Positions 10,081 to 22,200 of a DNA stretch of 64,000 nucleotides are shown piece after piece. The notes under the pieces are model-generated. The model saw only the letters and a list, made by a program, of their open reading frames with translations. It searched no databases and was not told the origin of the DNA. The position numbers and the translations under genes are program-made. Position 1 is the stretch's first letter, and the number at the start of each line of letters is the position of its first letter. Source of the stretch: Arachis hypogaea (taxonomy: Eukaryota > Streptophyta > Magnoliopsida > Fabales > Fabaceae); the NCBI RefSeq assembly GCF_003086295.3, contig NC_092048.1, positions 69,668,841 to 69,732,840 of the forward strand, read 5' to 3'.

Positions 10081-11175
10081 AGGTGGACTCATTCCTTGTT
10101 CTTAAATTTTCTGTTTTTCGTTTTCTTATGTTAAACGTTTATCTATGTTTGTGTCTTTATTACATGATCATTAGTGTCTAAGTGTCTATACCTTAAAGTA
10201 GTGAATATGAATCCATCACCTCTCTTAAATGAAAAATGTTTTAAAAACAAAAGAACAAGAAGTACATGGTTTCGAATTCATCCTTGAAACTAGTTTAATT
10301 ATTTTGATGTGGTGACAATACTTTTTGTTTTCTGAATGAATGCTTGAACAGTGCATATGTCTTTTGAAATTGTTGTTTATGAATGTTAAATATGTTGGCT
10401 CTTGAAAGAATGATGAATAGGAGAAATGTTATTTGATAATCAGAAAAATCATAAAAATGATTCTTGAAGCAAGAAAAAGCAGTGAATACAAAAGCTTGTA
10501 GAAAAAAAAAGAGAAAGAAAAAGAAAAAGAAAAAGCAAGCAGAAAAAGCCAGTAACCCTTAAAATCAAAAGGCAAGGGTAAATAAAAAGGATCCCAAGGC
10601 TTTGAGCATCAGTGGATAGGAGGGCCTAAAGGAATAAAATCCTGGCCTAAGCGGCTAAACCAAGCTGTCCCTAACCATGTTCTTGTGGCGTGAAGGTGTC
10701 AAGTGAAAACTTGAGACTGAGCGGTTAAAGTCAAGGTCCAAAGCAAAAGAAGAGTGTGCTTAAGAACCCTGGACACCTCTAATTGGGGACTTTAGCAAAG
10801 CTGAGTCACAATCTGAAAAGGTTCACCCAGTTATGTGTTTGTGGCATTTATGTATCTGGTGGTAATACTGGAAAACAAAGTGCTTAGGGCCACGGCCAAG
10901 ACTCATAAAGTAGCTGTATTCAAGAATCAACATACTGAACTAGGAGAATCAATAACACTATCTGAATTCTAAGTTCCTATAGATGCCAATCATTCTGAAC
11001 TTCAATGGATAAAGCGAGATGCCAAAACTATTCAAGAGGCAAAAAGCTACAAGTCCCGCTCTCTGATTGGAGCTAAGTTTCATTGATAGTTTGGAATTTA
11101 TAGTATATTCTCTTTTTTTTATCCTATTTGATTTTTAGTTGCTTGGGGACAAGCAACAATTTATGTTTGGTGTTG
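10081..11175 (+). other. 3' untranslated region of element 1
   Basis: Noncoding. A purine-rich run lies at about 10498-10560 (GAAAAAGAAAAAGAAAAAG-like). From about 10310 to the LTR the sequence aligns base for base with element 2 at 42848-43716 with few changes, in contrast to the strongly diverged gag and third ORF. It contains the block GCGGCTAAACCAAG and others shared by both copies. Confidence 0.75.
11138..11175 (+). promoter_or_regulatory. Hairpin and polypurine-tract position before 3' LTR (element 1)
   Basis: GTTGCTTG-GGGA-CAAGCAAC (11138-11157) forms an 8-bp stem. The motif TTATGTTTGGTGTTG follows and abuts the LTR start at 11176. In an LTR element this is where plus-strand synthesis is primed, so the TTTGGTG motif should include or replace the polypurine tract. 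Confidence 0.65.
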
Positions 11176-11550
11176 TGATGAGCGGATAATTTATACGCTT
11201 TTTGGCATTGTTTTTACATAGTTTTCAGTATAATTTAATTAGTTTTCATTATATTTTTATTAGTTTTTAATTAAAATTCACATTTCTGGATTTTACTATG
11301 AGTTTGTGTGTTTTTCTGTGATTTCAGGTATTTTCTGGCTGAAATTGAGGGACTTGAGCAAAAATCAGATTCAGAGATTTAAGAAGGACTACAGATGCTG
11401 TTGGATTCTGACCTCCCTGCACTCAAAGTGGATTTTCTGGAGCTACAGAACTTCAAATGGCACGCTTCCAATTGCGTTGGAAAGTAGACATCCAGGGCTT
11501 TTCAGAAATATATAATAGTATATACTTTGAATAAGTGTGATGACGTAAAC

Positions 11551-11665
11551 TGGCGTTCAACGCCAGTTCCATGCTGCAGTCTGGCGTCCAGCGCCAGAAA
11601 CAAGTTGCAAAGTGGATTTCAACGCCAGAAACACGTTACAAACTGGCGTTCAACTCCAAGAATGA
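11551..11665. repeat. Palindrome group in U3 of element 1 3' LTR
   Basis: Successive units CTGGCGTTCAACGCCAG, CTGGCGTCCAGCGCCAG, TTTCAACGCCAG and CTGGCGTTCAACTCC, about 30-35 bases apart, upstream of the TATA box. The last two have decayed arms. Confidence 0.85.
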
Positions 11666-11774
11666 CCTCTCCACGTGTAAGCTTCATTCTCAGTCCAAGC
11701 ACACACCACGTGGGCCCTGGAAGTGGATTTCTACATCATTTACTTATTTCTGTAAACCCTAGTAACTAGTTTAG

Positions 11775-11782
11775 TATAAATA
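11775..11782 (+). promoter_or_regulatory. LTR TATA box, element 1
   Basis: TATAAATA within TTTAGTATAAATAGGACTTT of the 3' LTR. It falls in the segment deleted from the 5' LTR. Element 2 has TATTTAAA at the equivalent place (33791-33798 and 44328-44335). Confidence 0.65.
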
Positions 11783-12848
11783 GGACTTTTTACTATTGTA
11801 TTTACATCTTTGGATTATCTTTTGATCCTTTGATCATGTTTTGGGGGCTGGCCATTCAGCCATGCCTGGACCTTTCACTTATGTATTTTTCAACGGTAGA
11901 GTTTCTACACACCATAGATTAAGGTGTGGAGCTCTGCTGTTCCTCAAAGATTAATGCAAAGTACTACTATTTTTCTATTCAATTCAACTTATTCCGCTTC
12001 TAAGATATTCATTCGCACTTCAATATGATGGATGTGATGATCGTGACAGTCATCATCATTCTCAACTTATGAACGCGTGCCTGACAACCACTTTTGTTCT
12101 ACCTTAGATTGAATGGATATCTCTTGGATATCTAATACAGGGGACCGAGTCCGAGTTATTAGCGTCTTCGTGGTATAAGTTAGAACCCATGGATGGCCAT
12201 TCCTGAGATCCGAAAAGTCTAAACCTTGTCTGTGGTATTCCGAGTAGGATCTGGGAAGGGATGGCTGTGACGAGCTTAAAACTCGCGAGTGCTGGGCGTA
12301 GTGACAGACGCAAAAGGATCAATGGATCCTATTCCAGTATGATCGAGAACCGACAGATGAATAGCAGTGCCGTGACAGAGCATCTTGGACCATTTTCACT
12401 GAGAGGACGGGAAGTAGCCATTGACAACGGTGATGCCCAACATTCAGCTTGCCATGGAAAGGAGTAGGAATGATTGGATGAAGACAGCAGGAAAGCAGAG
12501 ATCAGAGGAACAAAAGCATCTCTATACGCTTATCTGAAATTCTCACCAATGAATTACATAAGTACCACTATCCTATTTTATATTTTATTTATTTTCATCC
12601 ACTATAATTTCTTAATACAATTTAATCCACCTGACTGGGATTTACAAGGTGACCATAGCTTGCTTCAAGCCGACAATCTCCGTGGGATCGACCCTTACTC
12701 ACGTAAGGTTTATTACTTGGACGACCCAGTGCACTTGCTGGTTAGTTGTACGAAGTTGTGAAACAGATATAAGATCATGAACGTGCGTATTGAGTTTTTA
12801 GCGCCGTTACCAAGGAATGGAATGATCACGATTTCGCACACCATTTAC

Positions 12849-15800
12849 TAAAAGAAAAAAAAATATTTTTTTATTACATAATCAATTTTATGAATAAAGA
12901 ATCGAAACGAATAATTGCAACATTAGAGATTGTATTGACTGATCTCAACTTTTTAATCAAAACAATGTATTGTTTACTGAACACTACAACGAAGAAATTG
13001 ATTGGATCTCTGCCGATTGTTGCAATTGTAATTATCACATAATCAATGACAAATCTTGGATATTAAAGAGATGGATAAACAACGAAGAAAAATTGGATAT
13101 TAAGTAGATGGATAAACGATGAACAAAAATAATGAAAAAATTGATAACTAAGGAGATTGATAAACGATTCCAATTGTATGATTGAGTAATTGATGATAGA
13201 TTATTCACCAATTTATAATCTTAATACTAAAGGAAAGATAAGATTAGAATATCAAAATCAAAATAAAAACTTAAAAATTAAAGATAGAATTTAAAGATAA
13301 GATAGATGAATAATAAAATAATAATTTATAAACACGAGCAGGACAATTTAGAAGGGCATAATATATAACGCAGTGAACAATTCAACTGATTGGGTAACAC
13401 AACCAATTGATTGAATTGTGACAATCCATATTGCTTTGAAGACTTAAATCGATTGGGTAACACATCCAATCGATTGAATTGTGAAAACACATATTGCTTT
13501 TATGACTTCAATCGATTGGGTAACACGAACAATCAATTGAATTTGAAAAAATCCACATGCTTTGCAAAATTCAATCGATTGTGTAGCAATTCCAATGGAT
13601 TGAATTTTGGAAAATCCAGAAATTTAATCAATTGTGTTGTATGTCCAATCGATTGAATTTCCAAGAAACACGATTTCGCTCCCGTGTGCAGATGTAACGG
13701 ATCAAGAATAAAATTCTAATTGATTAGCATTGCCAAAATATTTATTACGATTAATAGAAGATCTAATTCGTTATTGTCTTTATTTTTTATTATTAATAAA
13801 GATGACAGATGAATGATAAATAATAATTTATAAAATAAAAATAGATTTCATAATTAAATAATAAAGGATTAATTTGTAACTAATATTAAATAAGAACTAT
13901 TTAGCCGTTATTAAAAAACTTAAAAATATGTTTTGTTATGGGACCATTAGATAGTCCAAATGTTCTGGACCATCAAATCCGGTGCCAACTAAGTGTGTGT
14001 TTAGATTAAAGTTTACAAATGAAAGTTTGCATAATATTGATTTTACAAACTTGATTTTGATGAAAAGTAAGTTTGTAGTAACGTGATTTATGTTTGGCAA
14101 TCTTTATATCAAAATAGATTATAATAAAATAAATATTATTTGGATTACACTACTCAAAATCACTTTTAGATAAAAAAAATTACTAAAAAAAGATATCAAT
14201 TTAAATAATTTTTTTATATTATCTTATCATTTTAATTTAGATATTTGAATAGATCTTATTAATTGATTTTATAATAAAATTAATATTTATTACTAAATTA
14301 AAAATAACATATAAAAATTAGCAAAATACATTTTATGTTAAAAATAAAAAATATATAATAAAAAAAATTTAATATGTTAATGTAGATAAATATTAAATTA
14401 AAAGATAAAACACCAATAAAATGCATAAAAAATAATATTTTATACAAAATTAGTACATAAGAATACCATTATTTCTACGGCATGTAGTTGTTTCTACTGC
14501 ATAAAAAGTCAGAACACAAGAACATATAAAAAATATTTATCATATAAATAAAATAAATACAATAAACAATAAAAATAAAAATATGAGAGAGTACTACAAA
14601 TTTTATAATATCAAATAAAAAATGTAGTATAATTTTTCTAATACTCTCAATACTCTTTAATTTAGTATTATTTTGGACTATACATTTTCATTATTTAAGA
14701 CTCTATTGTTATTTATGCTTAATTTTTTATTTACTTTTTTTTTAGTGGATCATAATTTATATTATACAAAATTTTGATAATAAACATAGTATATAAGAAT
14801 TATAATTACAAATTTTACAGAGCTAAATAAAAATATAAAAAATTTTATATAACAAAAATAAAGTACAACAAAGAATAGGAAAAAAAAAACATACAAATAA
14901 AAAACAATAAAAATTTCATAAAACCGACCACATATATCATATGAACAAAAAAAATACAATAAAAAGGTAAGTAAAATTCATATGTGAAAAATATTTAATT
15001 ATTTATCATATATAAAAAAGCAATACAATTAAAAAACATAAAAAATTAAAATATGAAAGACTATTAAAAGTAATAAAAAAATTAAAATATTTACATTGGT
15101 AGTAATCGAAATAAATCTGAGAGTTCTTAGTGGAAAAAAAAATTATTGGAACGAAGAACCACAAAAAATTACTGTAAAGATAGATTGTTACTTGTGTCTT
15201 TTTTATTGAAAAAAATAAAGAGTAGAATTGGTAGAAAAGAAATAAATTTTCTCACTTAATTTTTCTAAGCAAATGCAAAAACTAAAACTTTTAGCTTCAC
15301 ATAGAAGTGCGTTTAGAGATGAAATTACTTCTGCATTCGGATCATAAAAAAAAGTTACCAAATATAAGAATGAAAATTTAGACACTCAAACAGTATTTCT
15401 CTCTTCCCCAATAAAAATTGAATCCTTCATCCTATACAAGTCAAATACTAAAAAGCCAAACATATGATCCTATTAACTACTTCCAAAATAACCTATTTAT
15501 CTATGTATAATGTATTAAAACATAATATAAAACAGTTTTATACTCATGCCGTGATATTTGACACCTTTTCCTTCTACCCAATTACCTGCCATAGTTTCTT
15601 TGTGCTAGGTAATTAAGGAATGAAAAATAAAATAACCTAAACTTTTTGGGATTGAGTTTCTATTATCTCCCAGACATTTTTGTTCAATCATGATCCACAT
15701 CTCCCTGTTTAATGTTAATACAAGGAGTTCACGTGTAATTGAATTCATATCTCCATATGTAATCAGCATTATTAGCTCCTAATTTGAGCAGCAAAAAAGT

Positions 15801-16214
15801 AAAAACCATTGATTTCAAGAACCAAACAAGCAAGAAAAACTGAATTTACTATATATTTACAGAATTCAATAACCTCGAGTTAAAATTTTAAATTTAATCA
15901 CATAATTATTTCACTCCTAACTATTTCTACAATATTTATTTAACAATTCTGATCCTTCAAAGGCTGGGCTGGTTAAAATTTGGTATCTACAAAAGCATTA
16001 AACAACTTATGATACAACAAAAATGAAATGGTACATCCATCAGTCAACTATTTGTAGAAAGGAGAGGAGATGCTATTTTCGAATTTCATGTACTTAAAAC
16101 CTGTATTTGCTGCATGGCCACACACACTTCCATCATTCGATCTTGCTTGGTGTTTGTCCCCGAGCGTTAAACCAGAATTAAACCGAGTTATAGGGAATTA
16201 GAGTCATACACCGT
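12849..16214. other. AT-rich intergenic region, no gene seen
   Basis: Between element 1 and the host gene terminator side. Apart from the palindrome array at 13383-13665 it is AT-rich with long A/T runs. A motif TGTGTTTAGATTAAAGTTTACAAA near 14000 looks like the end of a DNA transposon, but I could not find a convincing partner end. Short ORFs (for example 14762-14959 and 15203-15385) are low-complexity and not credible genes. Confidence 0.5.
13383..13665. repeat. Array of paired CAATCGATTG palindromes
   Basis: Four to five diverged repeats of about 65-70 bases. Each contains TCAATCGATTG, a linker such as GGTAACACAT, then CCAATCGATTGAATT, followed by a spacer with CATATTGCTTT-like sequence. 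The 10-bp palindrome CAATCGATTG and one-base variants occur about ten times. The track's 81-residue ORF across it is simply the translated repeat. Confidence 0.8.
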
Positions 16215-16256
16215 TTAGAAAGAAACATCTTGAGAAATGAACGCAGTCCATGCAAC
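16215..16256 (-). CDS. Exon 6: 42-nt terminal exon
   Basis: Acceptor GGAACAG|GTTGCATGG, then VAWTAFISQDVSF and TAA at 16217-16215. It continues the J-domain end (…SILQ|VAWTAF), matching the usual LQ-x-AW ending of the family. It lies 7.3 kb from exon 5, beyond the inserted repeats. Confidence 0.72.
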   Translation of the reverse strand, partial: VAWTAFISQDVSF

Positions 16257-19200
16257 CTGTTCCAACATAGAAGATATGAATTTCGATTTTGTATTTATCC
16301 TAGTCTATATTTTATTGCCTTTTAGAAAAATTAAGGAAAAAGATCATCTCTGTGAAACCTTCTCAAGACATCACCTTCCCAAGAACCGGCCTAATCACTT
16401 TAGTGAAAATAATAATTTTTAAGTGTTCAGAGTAGATTCAAAATTTAGAAGTTTTAATTTAAAAATATAAAGGTGAAATTTGATTTCAATGAATTTTTCT
16501 GAGTTGTAAAATGTATCTTTTCGAAAAGTTTTTGTAAGAAATGCGTACTGGCGCTTAAGCTGGCAGTACCGGCTCTAGTCTGTCCAGTACCGCGTATTTT
16601 GGAAAATAAGATTTTGAAAGTTGATTTATTGTTTTGAAAGGATAAAAATAATTTAGAATCGAAAACCGGACACTAATTTTAAAGGTTTTGGCCCAAAGTG
16701 GGCCAAATGGACCCAAATCACTTAGCGGGTTGGACCGGGCCCAACTGGGCCCAAGTCCAACATATATATACTCCACTTAAGTGGCAAAAAGAGCCACTTT
16801 CAGCACAAAGAGAGAGAGAGAGCTCGGATATGGTGATGGTGGGGGGTGAAACCCCATTGTCACTATTCATCATCACCTTCTGGGAATCATAACTTGAGCT
16901 ACGAAACTCCGATTGATGAGCCGTTTGCGGCCATGCGAAGCTCTCGACGAGCTCTTTGTTTCTATTTAAGAAAATCTGGTAAGAACTCGAAACTCACGTC
17001 CCAGTTTTCTGCCCTAACACTCTGCGTTTTTGGGGTTTGGTTTTTGAGTAAGTTTTGTGGTTTTGGTTGTTTAGGTGATTTCTAGTAGCGGATAATTCTT
17101 GGATTTTACCCCTAATCTTGTTGGGAAAGGTAAGTCTCTTCAAACTCTTGTGGTTTGATATTTTGGTTAGCTATAGTGTTGATTCTTGGTATGTTATGTG
17201 TATAGCTTGGTAGTTGATGAGTTTTGAAAGTAGTGTTGGTGCTTGAGGCTTGTTGATCTTGTTGGAATCAAGCTTTTGGTCTTTTGCATATATTGGAAAT
17301 CAGTCAAGGTATGATTTCGGTTTTCTTTATGTAATATGTAATGTTTCTTAAAGCTTAGGCTAGTAGACCATAAGATAGGATTGAATGATGTTGGTGTACG
17401 CTTAATTATTTTTGAAATTATGTTGTATGATGAAGAGGATTGTAGGGAATGTTGCAATATATAATATATGTTTATGGTGCTTGTTGAAGGATATTGATGA
17501 ATTTGATGTGTGATGATATATTATGATGATGGTTGTGGGTTTTGAATCGTGTGCTTGGTGATGATATTGAATGGTGTTGATTTTGAGTTCATGTTGCTGT
17601 GAAATGTTTGGGAGCTTAATGATTTGATGATGAATGTTGAGAATTATTATAGTTGTTGAGAGTTGTTGGTATTGTTGATGATTGATGATGAGTTGTGAAA
17701 ATGTTATTGATGAATAAGGAGAATTAGGAGTGTCTATGATGATTTTTTAGATGTTGGAGAATAATGATTTTGATGGTGTGGAATAGCGTAAATGGGAGGT
17801 TATTGATGGTTGGTCGACAAATGTTTGGTATGAATTCATGAGTGAATTTGGTATTGTGTTGAGTAGGCTTTGCTTTGGTTTTAAGATGAGAGTTGTGGTA
17901 AAATTGAGGTTTTAAGACTTTTGGTAAGAATAGAATTTCAGTGAACTTTGACGGATCATAACTTGAGCCTCAGTTTTCAAAATTTGTTGAAATTTGCTTT
18001 AAATTAAAGTTCATTGAAAAATCTTTAAATGGATATAAAGTTTGTAGAAAATGGATTTTCGTAGAGGAAGTTATGATCATTCAAGGTTTTGGTGTCAAAA
18101 TCTGAATTCTGTGCATACTTCAGAATTTGTGATTTCTGGTTTGTGTGCACACGCATAGCCTTATGCGCACGCACACCCCTGTGAGCTTTTACAACCTGTG
18201 CGCACGCACACGTTGGAAGGTGCACTCTGTTGAGGGCGTTCGCAGGCCTTGTGCGGATGAACAGAGTTGAAATTTTTACTACCTGTGCGTACGCACACCT
18301 CTATGCGTACGCACACATTTGAAAACTTTTCTGGGCGTGCACACGCACACCCTTGTGCGTACGCACATGCCCTGTGTTTTAACTAAAATATTGTTTTTAA
18401 CTGTTTCACCTTCCAACAAACTTGTAAACTTCTATGGCACCTATTTAAGACTTTTTGACTTACTTTTGGCTGTTAAACATAGAGAAGGTCTTGGGTGGAA
18501 TTATTTGGGTATTACTTTGAAAAATTAGAGAACGAAGGTTTAGGTTTCTGGTGTATTGGGAATGAGTTTGGTTGAGAGAGAAGGAAGAGTAGTGAACTTG
18601 GTGATTACTGACAACGAATTGAGAAACTGATGAACTAACGAGCTTGGAATGGAATTAAGAACTGATGATGGTTATTATGAGTTTGATGGATGTTGCATGT
18701 GGAAAGTGTGCCAGGCACTATATCTTTGGAATGTTGAGAAATGATAATTGAAAGTGGATTGAGATGAGCAATGGTGATGACTGGTGATAATTTGAAGTTG
18801 ATGGACTTGTTGCATGTGGAAAGTGTGCCAGGCACTATATCCTTGGAATGTTGAGAAATGAAAATTGAAAGTAGATTGAGATGAGCAATGGTGATGACTG
18901 GTGATGATTTGAGGTTGATGGACTTGTTGAATGTGGAAAGTGTGCCAGGCACTATATCCTTAGAACGATTTATGATGAAATATATGTTGTTGTTGTTTTT
19001 CTTCTCTGCCGCAAGAGTGTGCTAGGCACTATATCCTCGGAATGAGCATGCAAGTGGGCCAGACACTATATCCTCGGAATGATAGTGTGCCAGGCACTAT
19101 ATCCTCAGAACAAAAGCGTGCCAAGTGATGGCGAAAAATTAATTTCACACGTATGAACTACCGGCAAGTATACCGGGTCGTATCAAGTAATAAAACTCAC

Positions 19201-22200
19201 TGAAAGTGAGGTCGATCGCACGAAAATTGGTGGATTAAGCAATTTTAGTTGAATGATAATCTAATTAGGCAGACAGTTTGTTGTTTCTTGATGTATTCAT
19301 CATGAAAGTAAAGTGCAGGAATATAAATGACAAGGGAATTTAAATAATTGAAATTAAAAGAGGATAAGATAAATGACTTGAAATGTAAGCAGAAAATGTA
19401 ATTGCAGGAATGTAAGAACTGAAATGTAAATGACTGAAACTTAGAATGCAAGTAATTAAAGGTTGAATGTAAATAGCAGAAATGGTAAATTACAGAAATG
19501 TAAACAAGGGAATCGGATACTGGAAAATGAGAAATTCAAAAGAACAGAAGTAAAGATTGATGATGAGTGATATCACTAGGGATCAGAGATATTGATTTCT
19601 CATGAATTAATGGTGATAAATTCCTTCTCAATCATGGGAAACAGATCTATGGCAGATTGTAAGTAATTGGATCCCAATCTCTTGGTGATTCAATTTCTCT
19701 TATCACAAACAATTGGCAATCTTTTGATCTAATTGCTTATGAGAAGAGGTGAAAATCAATAGCTAATCCTGAATGCCACACAACTCTCGGGATCTCAATT
19801 CAGGGTGGTTACATCTCACATACCAACTCAGAATATATCAATCAAGAGAATTATGAAAGGATGAATTCTAAACTGACTTCTGTGACTCCTTTCTCAAGTT
19901 CATCACATAATTCAAATAGATTCAATCCCTCTCTCGATAGTAATTGAATCTGTGAAGAACAAGAGTTTCCTCTTAGATGAATCCACTTGAATTGAGAGGA
20001 AAAGAAGAGTCATTAGTTCATTGAAACCAACAGAGCTCCTCCCCCTAGTGAAATTGGGGTTTAGTGATTCATAGCTCTAAATTCAAACAGAATTCTCAAA
20101 TTGAAAATTAAACTAAGCATATAACAGAAAAGAAAATAAAACTGTAAACAGAAATGAAACTGGAAAGTGATCCAGAGTCTCAGTAGAAAGTAAAATTCAA
20201 AATATGCAAAAGTACAAAAGAGATCTAAAAGAAAAAGAAAGTGGAAAAGAAGATCCAGAAGATGTTCCGAAAAAAGTCCCTCAAAAATTCAAGATGCCCT
20301 CTATTTATACTAGTGTACTTGCTTCTTAAGGTGTACTTGGAAACTCTTCAAAATGGGCTTCTCGATTGGTACTTAGATCCTGCTCCAAGAGAACGTAGTG
20401 CTCTTTAAGAAAACGAAGCGCACAGGCATCGACGCGTACGCGTCACCCACGCGTACGCGTCGTTCAACAATTTGGCACTTGTGACGCGTACGCGTCACCT
20501 ACGCGTGCGCGTCATTACTCTCTGCAGTCCTTGTCACGCGTACGCATAGTCGCGTACGCGTCCTCTTTACTGCGCTCTCCCACGCGCACGCGTCATCCAC
20601 GCGTACGCGTGGCTTCAGAAAACCACTTCTACGCTGCCGCTTTGTCCACGCGTTCGCGTGATTCTTCTCAAACACCACTTCCACGCGTACGCGTCACCGA
20701 CGTGTACGCGTCGATGGCACATCTTCAATCCCACTTTTGAAAGTCTCGCAGGCGCTCTTGGGTGAAGAACGCTGCTCATATCCACGCGTACGCGTCATCC
20801 ACGCGTACGCGTGGTCTTCCAAAAATCACCACTTCGACGCATATGCGTCACCCACGCGTGCGCATCGCTAACAAAACTTTCTTGGGTAAAGAACGCAGCG
20901 CTCTTTGAAAGGGAGCGTAGCGCCGAGAGTCATGCTGCAGGAGAACGTAGCGTTCTTAAAGCTTAAGTGAGCATAGCGCTATGCTCTTCTTCCCCTGTTA
21001 TGATCAAAACACAGAATAGCAATACATCAAAGCTGTATTCCTCGAGCAACTATCTTTAGATAACTCACTCATTCATACTTTTCTTCAATTGTTTGCATGA
21101 AATTGAGCAAAATTCATTTAGTCATCAATCTATCAAAGTATGATGAGAGAATCCATTTAAGTACTTATTTATTTGAGTAATATGCATGAAATTGAACTAA
21201 AATTGACTAATTTAACTAACTAAACTAGCTAAAATGCGAATGTATCACCAGGTGCTATATCCTCAGACGTGTCAGAAAGACGACATCCGGAAGGATGTGT
21301 CCGATTGGCATTCATAGACTGACAAGTGATATCACAAACCAATAGGACAAGCATTCATCATGTGCATCTACTATGTGTTTTGTTTGCTTTGCCTAATTGA
21401 ATCTCTTGCCTAAATGAATAATATGCTTATTTGCTAGTTGTTTTACTTGCTGTACATGTATATTACTTGTGATTTACTTGCTTGTATTACCTGCGATTGT
21501 CTGGTGCTGAGTAGGTAGTTAGACAGTGGCGATGGGATCGTACAGAGGTTAGGTTGACGAAAGCTGTAGGATACAGCGGTATGATTAGTACTAGTTAGAA
21601 ATCCTTTAAGTTTAGAAAATCCTGTTTATTGTTTCTGGTTTACGTTAATTATTGTTTTAAGCTTGAATATTCTGTATCAATGTGAAGTTCTAGGATTGCC
21701 TTCGGCGTCGCAGAACCTTATATCTTACATTATTAGGCACTGTTACCATATTGAGAACCTTCGGTTCTCATTCCATACTTTGTTGTTTTTCAGATGGAGG
21801 TCGTAATTCACCTCGGTGAAATTGCAGACATGGTGGCAGAGCGGAGTATGGTTTCTTCCTAGCTTATTTCTGTTTTATTTTGTTGTAGTACTTTCTCTCA
21901 CCCTTTTTGTTTTAGACTTTATGACCTTAGAGGCTTACCTGAGAGATAAGTTGTATAAGTTGTTTTTACTCCAAAACTCTGTATTTTTCTGTTTATAACT
22001 AGTTGGCTTAAACTCCGCAAGCTGCGGCTAATTCCCTATGATTATTATACTCTAATATATATATATTCTTTTCTCTTGCATCTATACCTTGTATCTTGTG
22101 CGTTAGCTTCGTGTGAACGTTTTGCACTTTTGTAATTCTGTTTTTAAGCCTAATCCTTTATCGAGCTTCTAGTATATATTATTTCCTTCTATATAAATAT

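Larger units (their letters stand above)
11176..12843 (+). repeat. 3' LTR of element 1 (full length, 1668 bp)
   Basis: Starts TGATGAGCGG, ends CGCACACCA, and is followed by TTTAC. It contains a TATA box TATAAATA (11775-11782), a palindrome group at 11551-11665, and the degenerate primer-binding-site copy at 12799-12817. It holds the 639 bases missing from the 5' LTR. Confidence 0.95.
2882..12848 (+). mobile_element. Element 1: Athila-type LTR retrotransposon, non-autonomous derivative (2887-12843)
   Basis: The LTRs at 2887-3915 and 11176-12843 both start TGATGAGCGG and end CACACCA. They are flanked by identical 5-bp target duplications TTTAC (2882-2886 and 12844-12848), so both boundaries are exact. 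Internal order: primer-binding site, long leader, broken gag, protease, palindrome array, third ORF, 3' untranslated region. No reverse transcriptase, RNase H or integrase motif was found between protease and third ORF, so the element needs those enzymes in trans. Element 2 in the same window is a relative that keeps pol remnants. In peanut, autonomous/non-autonomous pairs of this type have been described (FIDEL and Feral, from memory); assigning this copy to either name would need a search. Confidence 0.93.

Noticed and set aside
10498..10560. Purine-rich run as the polypurine tract of element 1
   Set aside because: It is more than 600 bases from the 3' LTR, whereas plus-strand priming must occur next to the LTR. 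It is kept only as a composition feature.
14000..15480. Possible hAT/MITE pair of ends near 14000 and 15320
   Set aside because: TGTGTTTAGATTAAAG near the left and GTGCGTTTAGAGATG near the right are both in AT-rich DNA, but I could not align inverted ends or find a target duplication.
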